A program made the translations under genes and the position numbers. From CAYXTI01 sp964468495 (GTDB taxonomy: Bacteria; Pseudomonadota; Alphaproteobacteria; Rickettsiales; Rickettsiaceae): a stretch of DNA of 64,000 nt. Of this stretch, positions 18,460 through 27,302 are shown piece by piece. Position 1 is the first letter of the stretch; every line of letters starts with the position of its first letter. The DNA is taken from the NCBI GenBank assembly GCA_964468495.1, contig CAYXTI010000016.1, forward strand, positions 138,779-202,778. Reading direction: 5' to 3'. The notes beneath the pieces are model-generated. The model made no database searches and was not told the origin of the DNA. It saw only the letters and a program-made list of their open reading frames with translations.

Positions 18460-19383
18460 TTAATTATTAATTATTTTATAAAAAATATCTTCAAGATTTG
18501 GTTGATTGATTCTTAAATCCTTTATTGCAGCAACTTTTTGAATTTTTATCAATAAATCAATAAAATTCTTATCTTTTTTATCTAACAATATTTTTACTCT
18601 ATTATCAGCTATAACTTGAGTTTCGTTGAATATATTTTGTATTTTCTTTACATCAAGATTATTATAAAATTCAATTTCTAATTCTCTACTACCTAAATTA
18701 TTCAACAAATTATTTTTAGTAGAGTTTTTAATAATTTTCCCATGATTAATAAAAGCAATATTATCACATAATTCTTCTGCTTCTGCTAAATAATGAGTAG
18801 TAATAATAATAGTAACCCCTTCTTTATTCAAAATTTTTATATAATTCCATAATTGATTACGTAACTCTATATCAACACCAGCTGTTGGTTCATCAAGCAC
18901 TAAAACTTTTGGAGAATGTACGACTGCTTTTGCAATTAAAAATCTACGTTTCATTCCTCCTGATAAATATCTAGGACGTTTATTTCTTTGATCATAAAGA
19001 CTTAAATCTTTAAGAATTTGATCAATTTTATCATCATTTTTTTTTAATCCATAATAACCAGATGAAAAAAATAATAGTTGTTTTATAGAAAAAAAATGAT
19101 CTATAACTATTTCTTGTGGAACAATTCCAATTAATGTACGAGCAGTTTTAGGATATTGATCAATATCATAATCCATAATCTTTACTACTCCAGAGCTTTT
19201 TAGCACTGTTCCAGCTAAAATATTAATCATTGTAGATTTTCCTGCGCCATTTGGTCCTAATAACCCAAATATTGCGCCTTTTTTTATAGTTAAACTAAGA
19301 TTATCCAAAGCTGTAAATGATAATCCAGTTGTTTTATCATTATAATATTTCACTAAATTAGTAATTTGGATAGCATTAGACAT
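18460..19383 (-). CDS. ABC transporter ATP-binding protein (ABC-2 export type), orphan
   Basis: The 307-residue ATPase has Walker A 'GPNGAGKST' near residues 43-51, signature 'LSGGMKRR' near 138-145 and Walker B 'VLVLDEPTAGVD' near 159-170. 'DEPTAGVDIELRNQLW' is typical of the ABC-2 subfamily that pairs with a separate permease (YadG/NodI-like). No permease gene is next to it, since ygfZ and grxD flank it, so the partner must be elsewhere. The exported substrate is unknown. Confidence 0.88.
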   Translation of the reverse strand: MSNAIQITNLVKYYNDKTTGLSFTALDNLSLTIKKGAIFGLLGPNGAGKSTMINILAGTVLKSSGVVKIMDYDIDQYPKTARTLIGIVPQEIVIDHFFSIKQLLFFSSGYYGLKKNDDKIDQILKDLSLYDQRNKRPRYLSGGMKRRFLIAKAVVHSPKVLVLDEPTAGVDIELRNQLWNYIKILNKEGVTIIITTHYLAEAEELCDNIAFINHGKIIKNSTKNNLLNNLGSRELEIEFYNNLDVKKIQNIFNETQVIADNRVKILLDKKDKNFIDLLIKIQKVAAIKDLRINQPNLEDIFYKIINN

Positions 19384-19496
19384 AAATAGAATTATTGTTT
19401 TAATAATTTTAAAATTATTATGAAGTAATAAAAATAATCAACTTTGTATAAAAATAAATCATCTGATATAACTAGTATTCTTCTATAACTTAAAAT

Positions 19497-19820
19497 TTAA
19501 TATAATATTTTATTAATCATACTCTCCAATTCATTATTCTCATATAATTCTTTTACTATATCACACCCTCCAATAAAATGTCCTTTACAATATAATTGAG
19601 GAATAGTTGGCCAATCAGAGAAAAGCTTTATTGCTTGTCTTAAATCAGAATTATCAATAACATTATAGTCCTTAAAATTTATATTTAATTTTTTAAGAAT
19701 ATTAACCACTGTTGATGAGAATCCACACATAGGAAAATCTTTAGTTCCCTTCATAAATAATACAACATCATTTTCTGCTATAGCATTTTTTATCAAATTA
19801 AAAATTTCTTTATCTACCAT
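19497..19820 (-). CDS. grxD: Monothiol glutaredoxin (GrxD/Grx4)
   Basis: The 107-residue protein has the monothiol active site 'CGFS' at residues 32-35 and the family blocks 'VVLFMKGTKDFPMCGFS', 'WPTIPQLYCKGHFIGGCDI' and 'ELYENNELE'. CGFS glutaredoxins bind and transfer [2Fe-2S] clusters together with glutathione. It is divergent from nth with a 77-base gap, and the ABC ATPase lies downstream. Length and motifs are standard. Confidence 0.96.
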   Translation of the reverse strand: MVDKEIFNLIKNAIAENDVVLFMKGTKDFPMCGFSSTVVNILKKLNINFKDYNVIDNSDLRQAIKLFSDWPTIPQLYCKGHFIGGCDIVKELYENNELESMINKILY

Positions 19821-19897
19821 AAAAATTTACTAATATATATTATATAATACCTAAATTATAAAAAGGATTATAATATAGCAAGGCATTATATAACACA

Positions 19898-20536
19898 ATG
19901 AATTTAAAAGATAGTAACCAAATTTTTAAAATTCTTAGTAGCAATAACCCTACTCCAAAGACTGAATTAAATTATAATAATAAATTCACTCTTGCAATTG
20001 CAGTAATTTTATCAGCGCAATCTACTGACATTGCCGTTAATAAGGCAACACAAAAATTATTTATTAAATATAATACAGCAGAAAAAATGCTGCAACTAGG
20101 AGAAAATAACCTGAAATCTTATATCAAAACAATAGGATTATTTAATATAAAAGCTAGAAATATTATAAAATTATCAAATATGCTAATTAAAGATTATCAA
20201 GGAAAAATACCTAATACTTTTGAAAAGTTAATAACACTACCTGGCATTGGTATGAAAACCGCTAATGTCATATTAAACTGCGCTTTTAATAAAAAAACTA
20301 TAGCTATTGATACACACGTATACCGAGTAGCTCACAGATTAGGTTTTACTACATCAACATCCTTAAAAATCATTGAAAAAGATTTATTAACAAAAATTGC
20401 AAATAAATGGTTGCATCATGCTCATAATTGGTTAGTATTACATGGCAGATATATATGTAAAGCAAAAGATCCTAAATGTCTTAGTTGTGCTATTAAGAAA
20501 TTCTGTTTATATTATAATAGTAATAGTAAAAATTAA
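19898..20536 (+). CDS. nth: Endonuclease III
   Basis: Nth is a DNA glycosylase and AP lyase for oxidised pyrimidines. The 212-residue protein has the helix-hairpin-helix 'LPGIGMKTANVI' with the catalytic Lys, 'AIDTHVYRVAHRLG' with the catalytic Asp, and a C-terminal [4Fe-4S] motif C-x6-C-x2-C-x5-C in 'CKAKDPKCLSCAIKKFC'. All key residues are present and the length is normal. A 91-base AT-rich gap separates it from the esterase gene downstream on the same strand. Confidence 0.96.
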   Translation: MNLKDSNQIFKILSSNNPTPKTELNYNNKFTLAIAVILSAQSTDIAVNKATQKLFIKYNTAEKMLQLGENNLKSYIKTIGLFNIKARNIIKLSNMLIKDYQGKIPNTFEKLITLPGIGMKTANVILNCAFNKKTIAIDTHVYRVAHRLGFTTSTSLKIIEKDLLTKIANKWLHHAHNWLVLHGRYICKAKDPKCLSCAIKKFCLYYNSNSKN

Positions 20537-20627
20537 AAAATCAAAAATAATATTTTATACTAATAAAAATTATTAATACAAATCATATTTAACAATTTAT
20601 TTATTAGCCTTAATAAATTTTAAAAAC

Positions 20628-21275
20628 ATGATAAAAGATAATCTAATGAATAATTACCCAGAACAAGAACCATATAATAAAGATGCAAAAAAGTTAATGG
20701 TACTTCTTCATGGAATAGGTTCAGATGGATATGATTTACTCAGCTTAACACCATATATTAGAGAAAAACTTCCTTATTATCATTTTATATCCCCCCATGG
20801 TATTGAAGAATATGATTTAGCACCAGAGGGAAGACAATGGTTTAGCCTACAAGATAGATCCTATCAAGTAGTATTAGCCTTATTAAAAAAAAATATACCA
20901 AAGATAAATGATATTATTAGAATAAAACAAAATCAACTACAGCTAACAAATAAAGATACCATATTATGTGGGTTTTCACAAGGTGCTATGGTTGCATTAT
21001 ATTTAACCTTATCTACTAAAAATCCTTATAGTGCTACTATTTCTTTTTCAGGAAGACTCATTCCGCCAGATATAATAGAAAATACTAATAGCCCTATTGC
21101 AGTAATTCATGGTCAAGATGATAGTATAATTTCATCAGAGGAAAGTAAAAAAACTATTAGTTATTTAAATCAATATAATATAAAAAATGATCATTTAATA
21201 ATTCCAAAGCTAAAACACTCTATTGACATGATAGGGTTAAATTTTGCAATTAATTTCTTAATTAATCAAAACTAA
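20628..21275 (+). CDS. Phospholipase/carboxylesterase family alpha/beta hydrolase
   Basis: The 215-residue protein belongs to the Abhydrolase_2 (carboxylesterase/thioesterase) group. It has 'LHGIGSDGYDL' near residues 27-37 as oxyanion region, the nucleophile elbow 'GFSQGA' near residue 117, an Asp in 'HGQDDS' near 165 and a His in 'KLKHSID' near 196. The substrate is unknown; acyl-ester or acyl-protein hydrolysis is typical. The second Met (20646) is an alternative start. glyA follows on the same strand after 91 bases. Confidence 0.85.
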   Translation: MIKDNLMNNYPEQEPYNKDAKKLMVLLHGIGSDGYDLLSLTPYIREKLPYYHFISPHGIEEYDLAPEGRQWFSLQDRSYQVVLALLKKNIPKINDIIRIKQNQLQLTNKDTILCGFSQGAMVALYLTLSTKNPYSATISFSGRLIPPDIIENTNSPIAVIHGQDDSIISSEESKKTISYLNQYNIKNDHLIIPKLKHSIDMIGLNFAINFLINQN

Positions 21276-21366
21276 TAAAAAACATATACTTAACTTGATT
21301 AAAAAATAGATCAATAATACAATTATATTGTTAAATCAATAATACATTAAAAATATATTTAATAAC

Positions 21367-22632
21367 ATGATTAATAGTAGAGATAAATCGTTAAAAGATA
21401 TTGATCTAGAAATATTCCAAGCTATTAAACAAGAACAAACTAGACAAATTAATTCTATAGAATTAATAGCATCAGAAAATTTTGTAAGTAAAGCAGTGCT
21501 AGAAGCTCAAGGATCTATTTTAACTAATAAATATGCTGAAGGTTATCCAGGTAATAGATATTACTCAGGTTGCAATGAAGTAGATAAAATAGAGAATTTA
21601 GCAATAAATAGAGCAAAAAAGCTATTTCAATGTTCATATGCTAATGTACAACCTCATTCTGGGTCGCAAGCAAATCAGGCTGTTTTTTTTTCTTTATTAA
21701 ATCCTAATGATACAATTTTAGCTATGTCATTAAACAGTGGAGGACACTTATCACACGGAAATAATGTAAACATATCAGGGCAATGGTTTAAATCAGTATA
21801 TTATGATGTTAACCCTAACACATACCTTATTGATTATGCACAAATAGAAGAGTTAGCTATAAAATATAAACCTAAAATTATCATAGCAGGATTTTCTTGT
21901 TATAGTCATGAAATAGATTTTTGTTGTTTTAGAAAAATAGCTAATAAAATAGGGGCATATTTAATGGCAGATATTGCTCATATTTCAGGTATTATTGCTG
22001 CTGGAGAACACCCTAACCCCTTTCCTTATTCAGATGTAGTAACACTTACAACACATAAAACTTTACGTGGACCAAGAGGTGGTATCGTTTTAAGCAATAA
22101 CAATGATATAGCAAAAAAAATAAATAAAGCAGTATTTCCTGGAATACAAGGTGGACCTCTCATGCATGTGATTGCTGCTAAAGCAGTAGCACTTAAAGAA
22201 GCTTTATCAGATAACTATAAACAATATATTAAACAAGTAATAAGTAATGCTCAACAGCTCTGCAGAACTCTACAACAAAGAGGCTTTAACGTCCTAACCA
22301 AAAACACAAAAAACCACATAGTAATATTAGATTTAAGAAAAGATAATATTACTGGAAATATTGCTTCTGAGATATTAGAAAAATTAGGAATAATTACTAA
22401 TAAAAATGCAATTCCATTTGATCTAAGAGCTCCTTCTGTTACCTCAGGTCTTAGGCTTGGTAGCGCTGCTTGTACTACTAGAGGTATGAAGGAAAAAGAA
22501 TTTGAAGATATTGCTCACATAATTTCAGATATACTAAATCATATAAAAAATAATAATTTTAATTTACATGATATAGAAAGAAGAATTGCTAAAAGAGTAA
22601 AAGAAATATCTAAAAGCTTTCCTATTTATTAA
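21367..22632 (+). CDS. glyA: Serine hydroxymethyltransferase
   Basis: GlyA interconverts serine and glycine using PLP and tetrahydrofolate, feeding one-carbon units. The 421-residue protein has 'IELIASENFVS' near residues 27-37, 'EGYPGNRYYSGC' near 58-69 and the PLP-lysine segment 'TTHKTLRGPRGG' near 227-238. 'APSVTSGLRLGSAACTTRG' near the C-terminus is also typical. Full length with no anomaly. The gap of 213 bases to ptrB shows nothing recognisable. Confidence 0.97.
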   Translation: MINSRDKSLKDIDLEIFQAIKQEQTRQINSIELIASENFVSKAVLEAQGSILTNKYAEGYPGNRYYSGCNEVDKIENLAINRAKKLFQCSYANVQPHSGSQANQAVFFSLLNPNDTILAMSLNSGGHLSHGNNVNISGQWFKSVYYDVNPNTYLIDYAQIEELAIKYKPKIIIAGFSCYSHEIDFCCFRKIANKIGAYLMADIAHISGIIAAGEHPNPFPYSDVVTLTTHKTLRGPRGGIVLSNNNDIAKKINKAVFPGIQGGPLMHVIAAKAVALKEALSDNYKQYIKQVISNAQQLCRTLQQRGFNVLTKNTKNHIVILDLRKDNITGNIASEILEKLGIITNKNAIPFDLRAPSVTSGLRLGSAACTTRGMKEKEFEDIAHIISDILNHIKNNNFNLHDIERRIAKRVKEISKSFPIY

Positions 22633-22845
22633 GAAATATTAACAATAACTATCATTAAAATTTTCAGGAATTTATAAATATTTTGCATAACATAACATAT
22701 TTAATTTACCTAACTTTTCTTAGATCACTAATAATCTGAGATCAATAATAAAAATATAAAATAACTCTTAAAATTAATTTAATAAATATTAAATTACTGT
22801 ATAAATAAACAAGTTAATTTATAAGAAAAAATAGCCATAAATATT

Positions 22846-24924
22846 ATGAACAATATAAAACCACCTATTGCTGAAAAAATACCTTATCAAATAAAAATTC
22901 ATAAAGATATAATTCATGATGATTATCACTGGTTAAGAAGTAAAGATTGGCCGCAGAAGGTAACTGAAGATAAAATTCTATCATATCTTAAAAAAGAAAA
23001 TAATTATGGCAATTCATTTTTTAACCTCCTTTCTAAAGAAAAAAAAATTCTATTTACAGAACTTAAAAATAGAATAAAATTAAATGATAAATCCACATAT
23101 ATCAAAAAAGATAATTATTATTATTATACAAAAACTAATAGCAATAGCAACTATACTATTTATTGTCGCAAAAAATGGTCAACTAAAGGAAAAGAAGAAA
23201 TTATACTTGACACTAATAAGCTAACTAAATGCTATAAATTTATTAGCATTTCTGATATTGCAATAAGTATAGACCACCAATTACTTGCTTATTCTATTGA
23301 TTATACAGGAGGAGAAAAATATACTATAAAAATAATCCACCTAACAAAGAAGGAATATCTAAAAGATGAGATTAGTAATACTATAGGAAATATTATTTGG
23401 ACTGATAATGGTTTTTTTTATACTCCTATTGATAATAATTGGAGAGTAAATAAGGTAAAATACCATCAGTTAGGTACAGACCCTAAACAAGATCAAATAG
23501 TTTTCTATGAGAAAGATTCTTTATATTCAGTTTCAATTAATAAATCCTCTAGTAAAGAATATATTTTTATTAATGTTTCTGGGCATGAAAGTAATGAAAT
23601 TTACTACTTAAATATAATAAACTATAAAAATAATTGTAAAAATAATCTTCCTACCTTAATAAAAAAAAGAATAAACCGTATTAATTATACTATAGATCAT
23701 AATGCTCCATATTTTTATCTACATATTAATGAAAAAGCAAAAAATTTTTATATATTAAGGACCAAATCAAAAGATTTTAATAAAAATAATAAATGGTCGA
23801 TATTTATTCCTCATAAAAAAACTCAATATTTATCAAGTTTTGATTTAACAAAAAAACACTTATTACTAAACTATAAAAAACAAGGTATAGATATATTAAA
23901 AATAGTAGATTTACAAAAGAAATTATATAAAACTATATTATTTTCTGATCAATCATATACTGCAACTATTTACTCAACTAATTTTGAAGAAAACGACATT
24001 AGAGTTAGTTATTCTTCCCTTGTGCAACCACATACTACATATAAATATGATATAGAAAAAGATTCTTTACTAATATTAAAAACAACTGAAATTCCTTCTG
24101 GTTTCAATAGTAATGACTATAAAACAGAAAGAATATTTGCTATTAATAAGGGAGTAAAAATACCAATTAGTATTTTATATAAAAAATCTCTCTTTAAGAA
24201 GAATGGACTTAATCCATTATATTTATATGGTTATGGATCATATGGAATTGGTATCTCTCCTGCTTTTAATAATAAAGCTTTGTCACTAGCTAACAGGGGA
24301 TTTATATATGCCATTGCACATATTAGAGGAGGAGATGATTTAGGCCAAGATTGGTATGAAGCAGCAAAATATTTAAATAAAAAGAATAGTTTTGATGATT
24401 TTATTGCAGCTGCAGAAATACTAATTAAAAAAAAATACACTTCTAAAAATAACATAATTATAGCAGGAGGAAGTGCAGGCGGGATGTTAATAAGTAATGT
24501 TATTAATCAGAAACCTGATTTATTTAAAGCTGCAATAGCTCATGTCCCATTTGTAGATGTATTAAATACTATGCTTGATGAAACATTACCTCTTACCCCA
24601 CAAGAATTTAAAGAATGGGGCAATCCAAAAGAAAAAATATATTTTGACTATATAAAATCATACTGCCCTTATAGCAATATCAAAAAACAACCCTATCCTC
24701 ATATTTTTGTTACAGCTGGATTAAATGATCCAAGAGTAGGATATTGGGAAGCTGCAAAATGGGTAGCAAAATTACGTAATTATAAAACAAATAATAATAT
24801 AATTATATTAAAAACAAATATGAATTTTGGTCATCAGGGGGCATCAGGACGTTTTAATTATCTTCAAGAAATAAGTAATGATTTAGTATTTATTTTTTAT
24901 ATTTTTAACATTCCATATAATTGA
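22846..24924 (+). CDS. ptrB: Oligopeptidase B (prolyl oligopeptidase family S9)
   Basis: The 692-residue protein has an N-terminal beta-propeller part (about residues 75-400), with the first 'DDYHWLR' block typical of the family, and a C-terminal hydrolase domain. The nucleophile is in 'GGSAGGM' near residue 543, followed by 'HVPFVDVLNTMLDETLPLT' as in oligopeptidase B. The Asp is in 'GLNDPRVGYWEAAKW' near 630 and the His in 'FGHQGASGR' near 664. It cleaves short peptides after basic residues in known members. It could help use host-derived peptides. Confidence 0.92.
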   Translation: MNNIKPPIAEKIPYQIKIHKDIIHDDYHWLRSKDWPQKVTEDKILSYLKKENNYGNSFFNLLSKEKKILFTELKNRIKLNDKSTYIKKDNYYYYTKTNSNSNYTIYCRKKWSTKGKEEIILDTNKLTKCYKFISISDIAISIDHQLLAYSIDYTGGEKYTIKIIHLTKKEYLKDEISNTIGNIIWTDNGFFYTPIDNNWRVNKVKYHQLGTDPKQDQIVFYEKDSLYSVSINKSSSKEYIFINVSGHESNEIYYLNIINYKNNCKNNLPTLIKKRINRINYTIDHNAPYFYLHINEKAKNFYILRTKSKDFNKNNKWSIFIPHKKTQYLSSFDLTKKHLLLNYKKQGIDILKIVDLQKKLYKTILFSDQSYTATIYSTNFEENDIRVSYSSLVQPHTTYKYDIEKDSLLILKTTEIPSGFNSNDYKTERIFAINKGVKIPISILYKKSLFKKNGLNPLYLYGYGSYGIGISPAFNNKALSLANRGFIYAIAHIRGGDDLGQDWYEAAKYLNKKNSFDDFIAAAEILIKKKYTSKNNIIIAGGSAGGMLISNVINQKPDLFKAAIAHVPFVDVLNTMLDETLPLTPQEFKEWGNPKEKIYFDYIKSYCPYSNIKKQPYPHIFVTAGLNDPRVGYWEAAKWVAKLRNYKTNNNIIILKTNMNFGHQGASGRFNYLQEISNDLVFIFYIFNIPYN

Positions 24925-24984
24925 TTATAACTTCAAACAAAAAAGATATTCTAATATTCTATTAGATTAATAATTAATATTATC

Positions 24985-25012
24985 TTGTTTTTTATAAATA
25001 GACTGATATATT
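24985..25012 (+). promoter_or_regulatory. Possible sigma-70 promoter for the 51-residue gene
   Basis: TTGTTT (24985-24990) and TATATT (25007-25012) are separated by 16 bases, with a ribosome binding site and ATG about 55-60 bases further on. In such AT-rich DNA partial matches occur by chance, so this is tentative. Confidence 0.3.
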
Positions 25013-25072
25013 TAGCGTTGGTAAACATGTTATTACTTAATAATACAACTAATAAGCTCTAAGAAGGTGGAT

Positions 25073-25228
25073 ATGGAAAAAGAAGAAATACTTAGAAAAT
25101 TAGGTTGCGGAGAAGAAGTTGAGCCTTACTTAAAAATGATAAAGCAAATGCAACAAGCTGGATTTTCAATTAGAGAAATAGCTTGTTTATTTTCTAGGCA
25201 GATATTACTGCCAGTAAATAAGGAATAA
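25073..25228 (+). CDS. Small conserved-looking protein of 51 residues, unknown function
   Basis: An ATG at 25073 follows AAGGTGG (25064-25070), a strong ribosome binding site, which is unusual in this window. The frame runs 51 codons to TAA at 25226-25228. The product is charged and helical: 'MEKEEILRKLGCGEEVEPYL' then 'KMIKQMQQAGFSIREIACLF'. The segment 'QAGFSIREIACLFSRQ' resembles the first helices of a helix-turn-helix, but the protein is too short to be sure. I do not recognise a family. Codon use and start context argue it is a real gene. Confidence 0.65.
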   Translation: MEKEEILRKLGCGEEVEPYLKMIKQMQQAGFSIREIACLFSRQILLPVNKE

Positions 25229-25333
25229 AACACAATATACTTAGAAAGACTATCAAATAAAAAAATATAATTAATCAATTGTAAAGCTTTGATCTAAAAT
25301 AGCTAAAAATTATCTATTATCAGATAACTATAA

Positions 25334-25852
25334 TTAAAATCTTTTATATTCCTGTGCTAGATTAACGTAATGCTTAACATTATTCTGCATATAATCAAGC
25401 TCAAGATTTGTTACATATCTAATAAATTTAGCTGGTCTACCTAACCATAGCTCTTTACTTTTAACAATCTTATTAGATGATACCAAACTTCCTGCTGCTA
25501 CTAATGCAAATTTTTCAACAATAGCCTTATCCATAATTATACTAGCCATCCCAATAAAAGCATTATCTTGTATTGTACAAGCATGTATCAATGCCTTATG
25601 TCCTACTGTAACATTATTTCCAATACTAGTGCTACCATTATCATTTCTTGAAGTATGTATTATTGTTCCATCTTGAATATTAGTCCTATCACCTATAGTA
25701 ATCGAATTAACATCGCCTCTTAGAACACTATTAAACCATATACTAGAATAACTTCCTATAGTGACATTCCCTACAATAACTACTCCTTGTGCAATATATG
25801 AGCTTTTATTAAAACATGGCTTATAATTTTTATAAGAAACAAGATAAGACAT
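25334..25852 (-). CDS. Gamma-carbonic anhydrase-like hexapeptide protein
   Basis: The 172-residue protein is a left-handed beta-helix of the gamma-carbonic anhydrase (YrdA/PaaY) family: 'RGDVNSITIGDRTNIQDGTI' near residues 45-64 is the family signature. The three metal-binding His candidates are present in 'IIHTS', 'VGHKALIH' (two His). Such proteins bind zinc or iron as trimers; in mitochondria and alphaproteobacteria relatives attach to respiratory complex I. Enzymatic activity is unproven for most members. It lies alone between the 51-residue gene (convergent) and coq7. Confidence 0.88.
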   Translation of the reverse strand: MSYLVSYKNYKPCFNKSSYIAQGVVIVGNVTIGSYSSIWFNSVLRGDVNSITIGDRTNIQDGTIIHTSRNDNGSTSIGNNVTVGHKALIHACTIQDNAFIGMASIIMDKAIVEKFALVAAGSLVSSNKIVKSKELWLGRPAKFIRYVTNLELDYMQNNVKHYVNLAQEYKRF

Positions 25853-26063
25853 TATTTGTTATTATTTTATATGCTAAAAAAATAAAAAGCAGCTAAGATT
25901 CAACCTTCCTCTCTAGTAGTAATAATTAGTGCTATGTTTACTTATTTAAAAAAATATATTATGGATAAAATAGTAAATTTATATATAAATTAGTACTTAT
26001 ATAATTAAATGTACGCTTGCAATATTTATATAATAAATAAAAAATTTTGAAAATATATAAGTT

Positions 26064-26603
26064 TTACAATTTTTTACTTATATTAATAGCAATAACGCAT
26101 AATAATCTAATTTTTTTAAAAAATAACTTAGAAAAAACAGCATATTGACTGTCATGATCTATAGCAATCTGCTTATGCTCAGACTCATCCTTCTGAAACT
26201 TTTTAATAAAATAAAGCATATCATTATCATCAGCACTTAGCTCTAAATAATCAATTTGTTCTTGATAATGGGACTCTATGACATCTTCTATAGCTTCTGT
26301 TACTACCATTGCTGACTTCATACCAAGCTTTGCACTAATCATCCCTAATAAATAACCCCCAACTAACCACACTGGCATTAATAATGATGGTCTTATATTT
26401 TTACTTATCATTTGTTGATAAAAATAATCTAAATGCTCTAATTCTTGATTAAGCATATGTTCAAATAACATTTTATCTTTTTTATTGTTAGTAAAATCTA
26501 TTTGACCTTTATAAATCATCTGTGCACCAAATTCTCCTGCATAATTTACTCTAACTATCTCAGCTATTTTATTATTTTTATATATAAAACAAGGCTTAGG
26601 CAT
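26064..26603 (-). CDS. coq7: Coq7-type 3-demethoxyubiquinol 3-hydroxylase
   Basis: Coq7 is a di-iron membrane-bound hydroxylase of a late ubiquinone step. The 179-residue protein shows the six expected iron ligands in 'NYAGEFGAQMIYKGQ' (near 18-32), 'NQELEHLDYF', 'VTEAIEDVIESHY' and 'DESEHKQIA'. The central 'PSLLMPVWLVGGYLLG' is a membrane-associated helix. Length is the alphaproteobacterial short form. dsbB lies 46 bases upstream on the same strand. Confidence 0.94.
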   Translation of the reverse strand: MPKPCFIYKNNKIAEIVRVNYAGEFGAQMIYKGQIDFTNNKKDKMLFEHMLNQELEHLDYFYQQMISKNIRPSLLMPVWLVGGYLLGMISAKLGMKSAMVVTEAIEDVIESHYQEQIDYLELSADDNDMLYFIKKFQKDESEHKQIAIDHDSQYAVFSKLFFKKIRLLCVIAINISKKL

Positions 26604-26649
26604 TACAACTTTAATTTTAATTATTAATAAATTTTATTTATTGAAACTT

Positions 26650-27159
26650 TTATAAAAAAGAACCTATTTTTTTTCTTTTAAATATATAATAACCTAATAA
26701 ATATATAAATATTACAATGTTAAGAGATAAATTCCACTCTGCTATTGATAATCCAAATATCATTAATGCAGGTTTATTACACATAGATAGTTTTTGTTGA
26801 TATAAAAAATTTTGAAAATCTTCCAAAGATAAAGTAGCCTCTGCACTAAATAATTTAGGAAAACAAGCACTTGACATTTCCCATAGCTCCCTTTCTATCC
26901 CGCTATGATAAGCAGATAAAATTATAGAAGAAATAGTCGTACCAACTAAAGCAAAATAATATTCTTTTTTTTCTTTTACTAAAATACCAAGTAATGAAAT
27001 ATAAATAAAAATTAAATAAAAAAAACGTTGATAAACGCAAAAAACACATACAAAAAAACCAAAAATATACTCTACAACATAAACAATAGACAAACTAACT
27101 ATAGACACCAGTATAATAAAATAATATAAATTACTAAATATATAATTTCTTAGAGTCAT
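26650..27159 (-). CDS. dsbB: Disulfide bond formation protein DsbB
   Basis: DsbB reoxidises DsbA and passes electrons to ubiquinone. The 169-residue protein has four predicted membrane helices. The first Cys pair is in 'CVFCVYQR' (C38 and C41), with the conserved QR after it, and the second periplasmic pair lies in 'SACFPKLF' and 'LSMCNKP'. All four working Cys are present. dsbA is not in the window. Cys-containing exported proteins nearby, such as the DUF2155 protein and VirB2, are possible clients. Confidence 0.9.
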   Translation of the reverse strand: MTLRNYIFSNLYYFIILVSIVSLSIVYVVEYIFGFFVCVFCVYQRFFYLIFIYISLLGILVKEKKEYYFALVGTTISSIILSAYHSGIERELWEMSSACFPKLFSAEATLSLEDFQNFLYQQKLSMCNKPALMIFGLSIAEWNLSLNIVIFIYLLGYYIFKRKKIGSFL

Positions 27160-27302
27160 AACAACACTTGAATCTAAAGTTTATAAATAATTTTTCATTA
27201 TAAATACATTAATTGTAAATTAGCTCTTGTTGTAATGCAAATTATTATTTAATATACAAACCAATATTTAATAAAATTAACAACTATATAATTAAATAAT
27301 TA

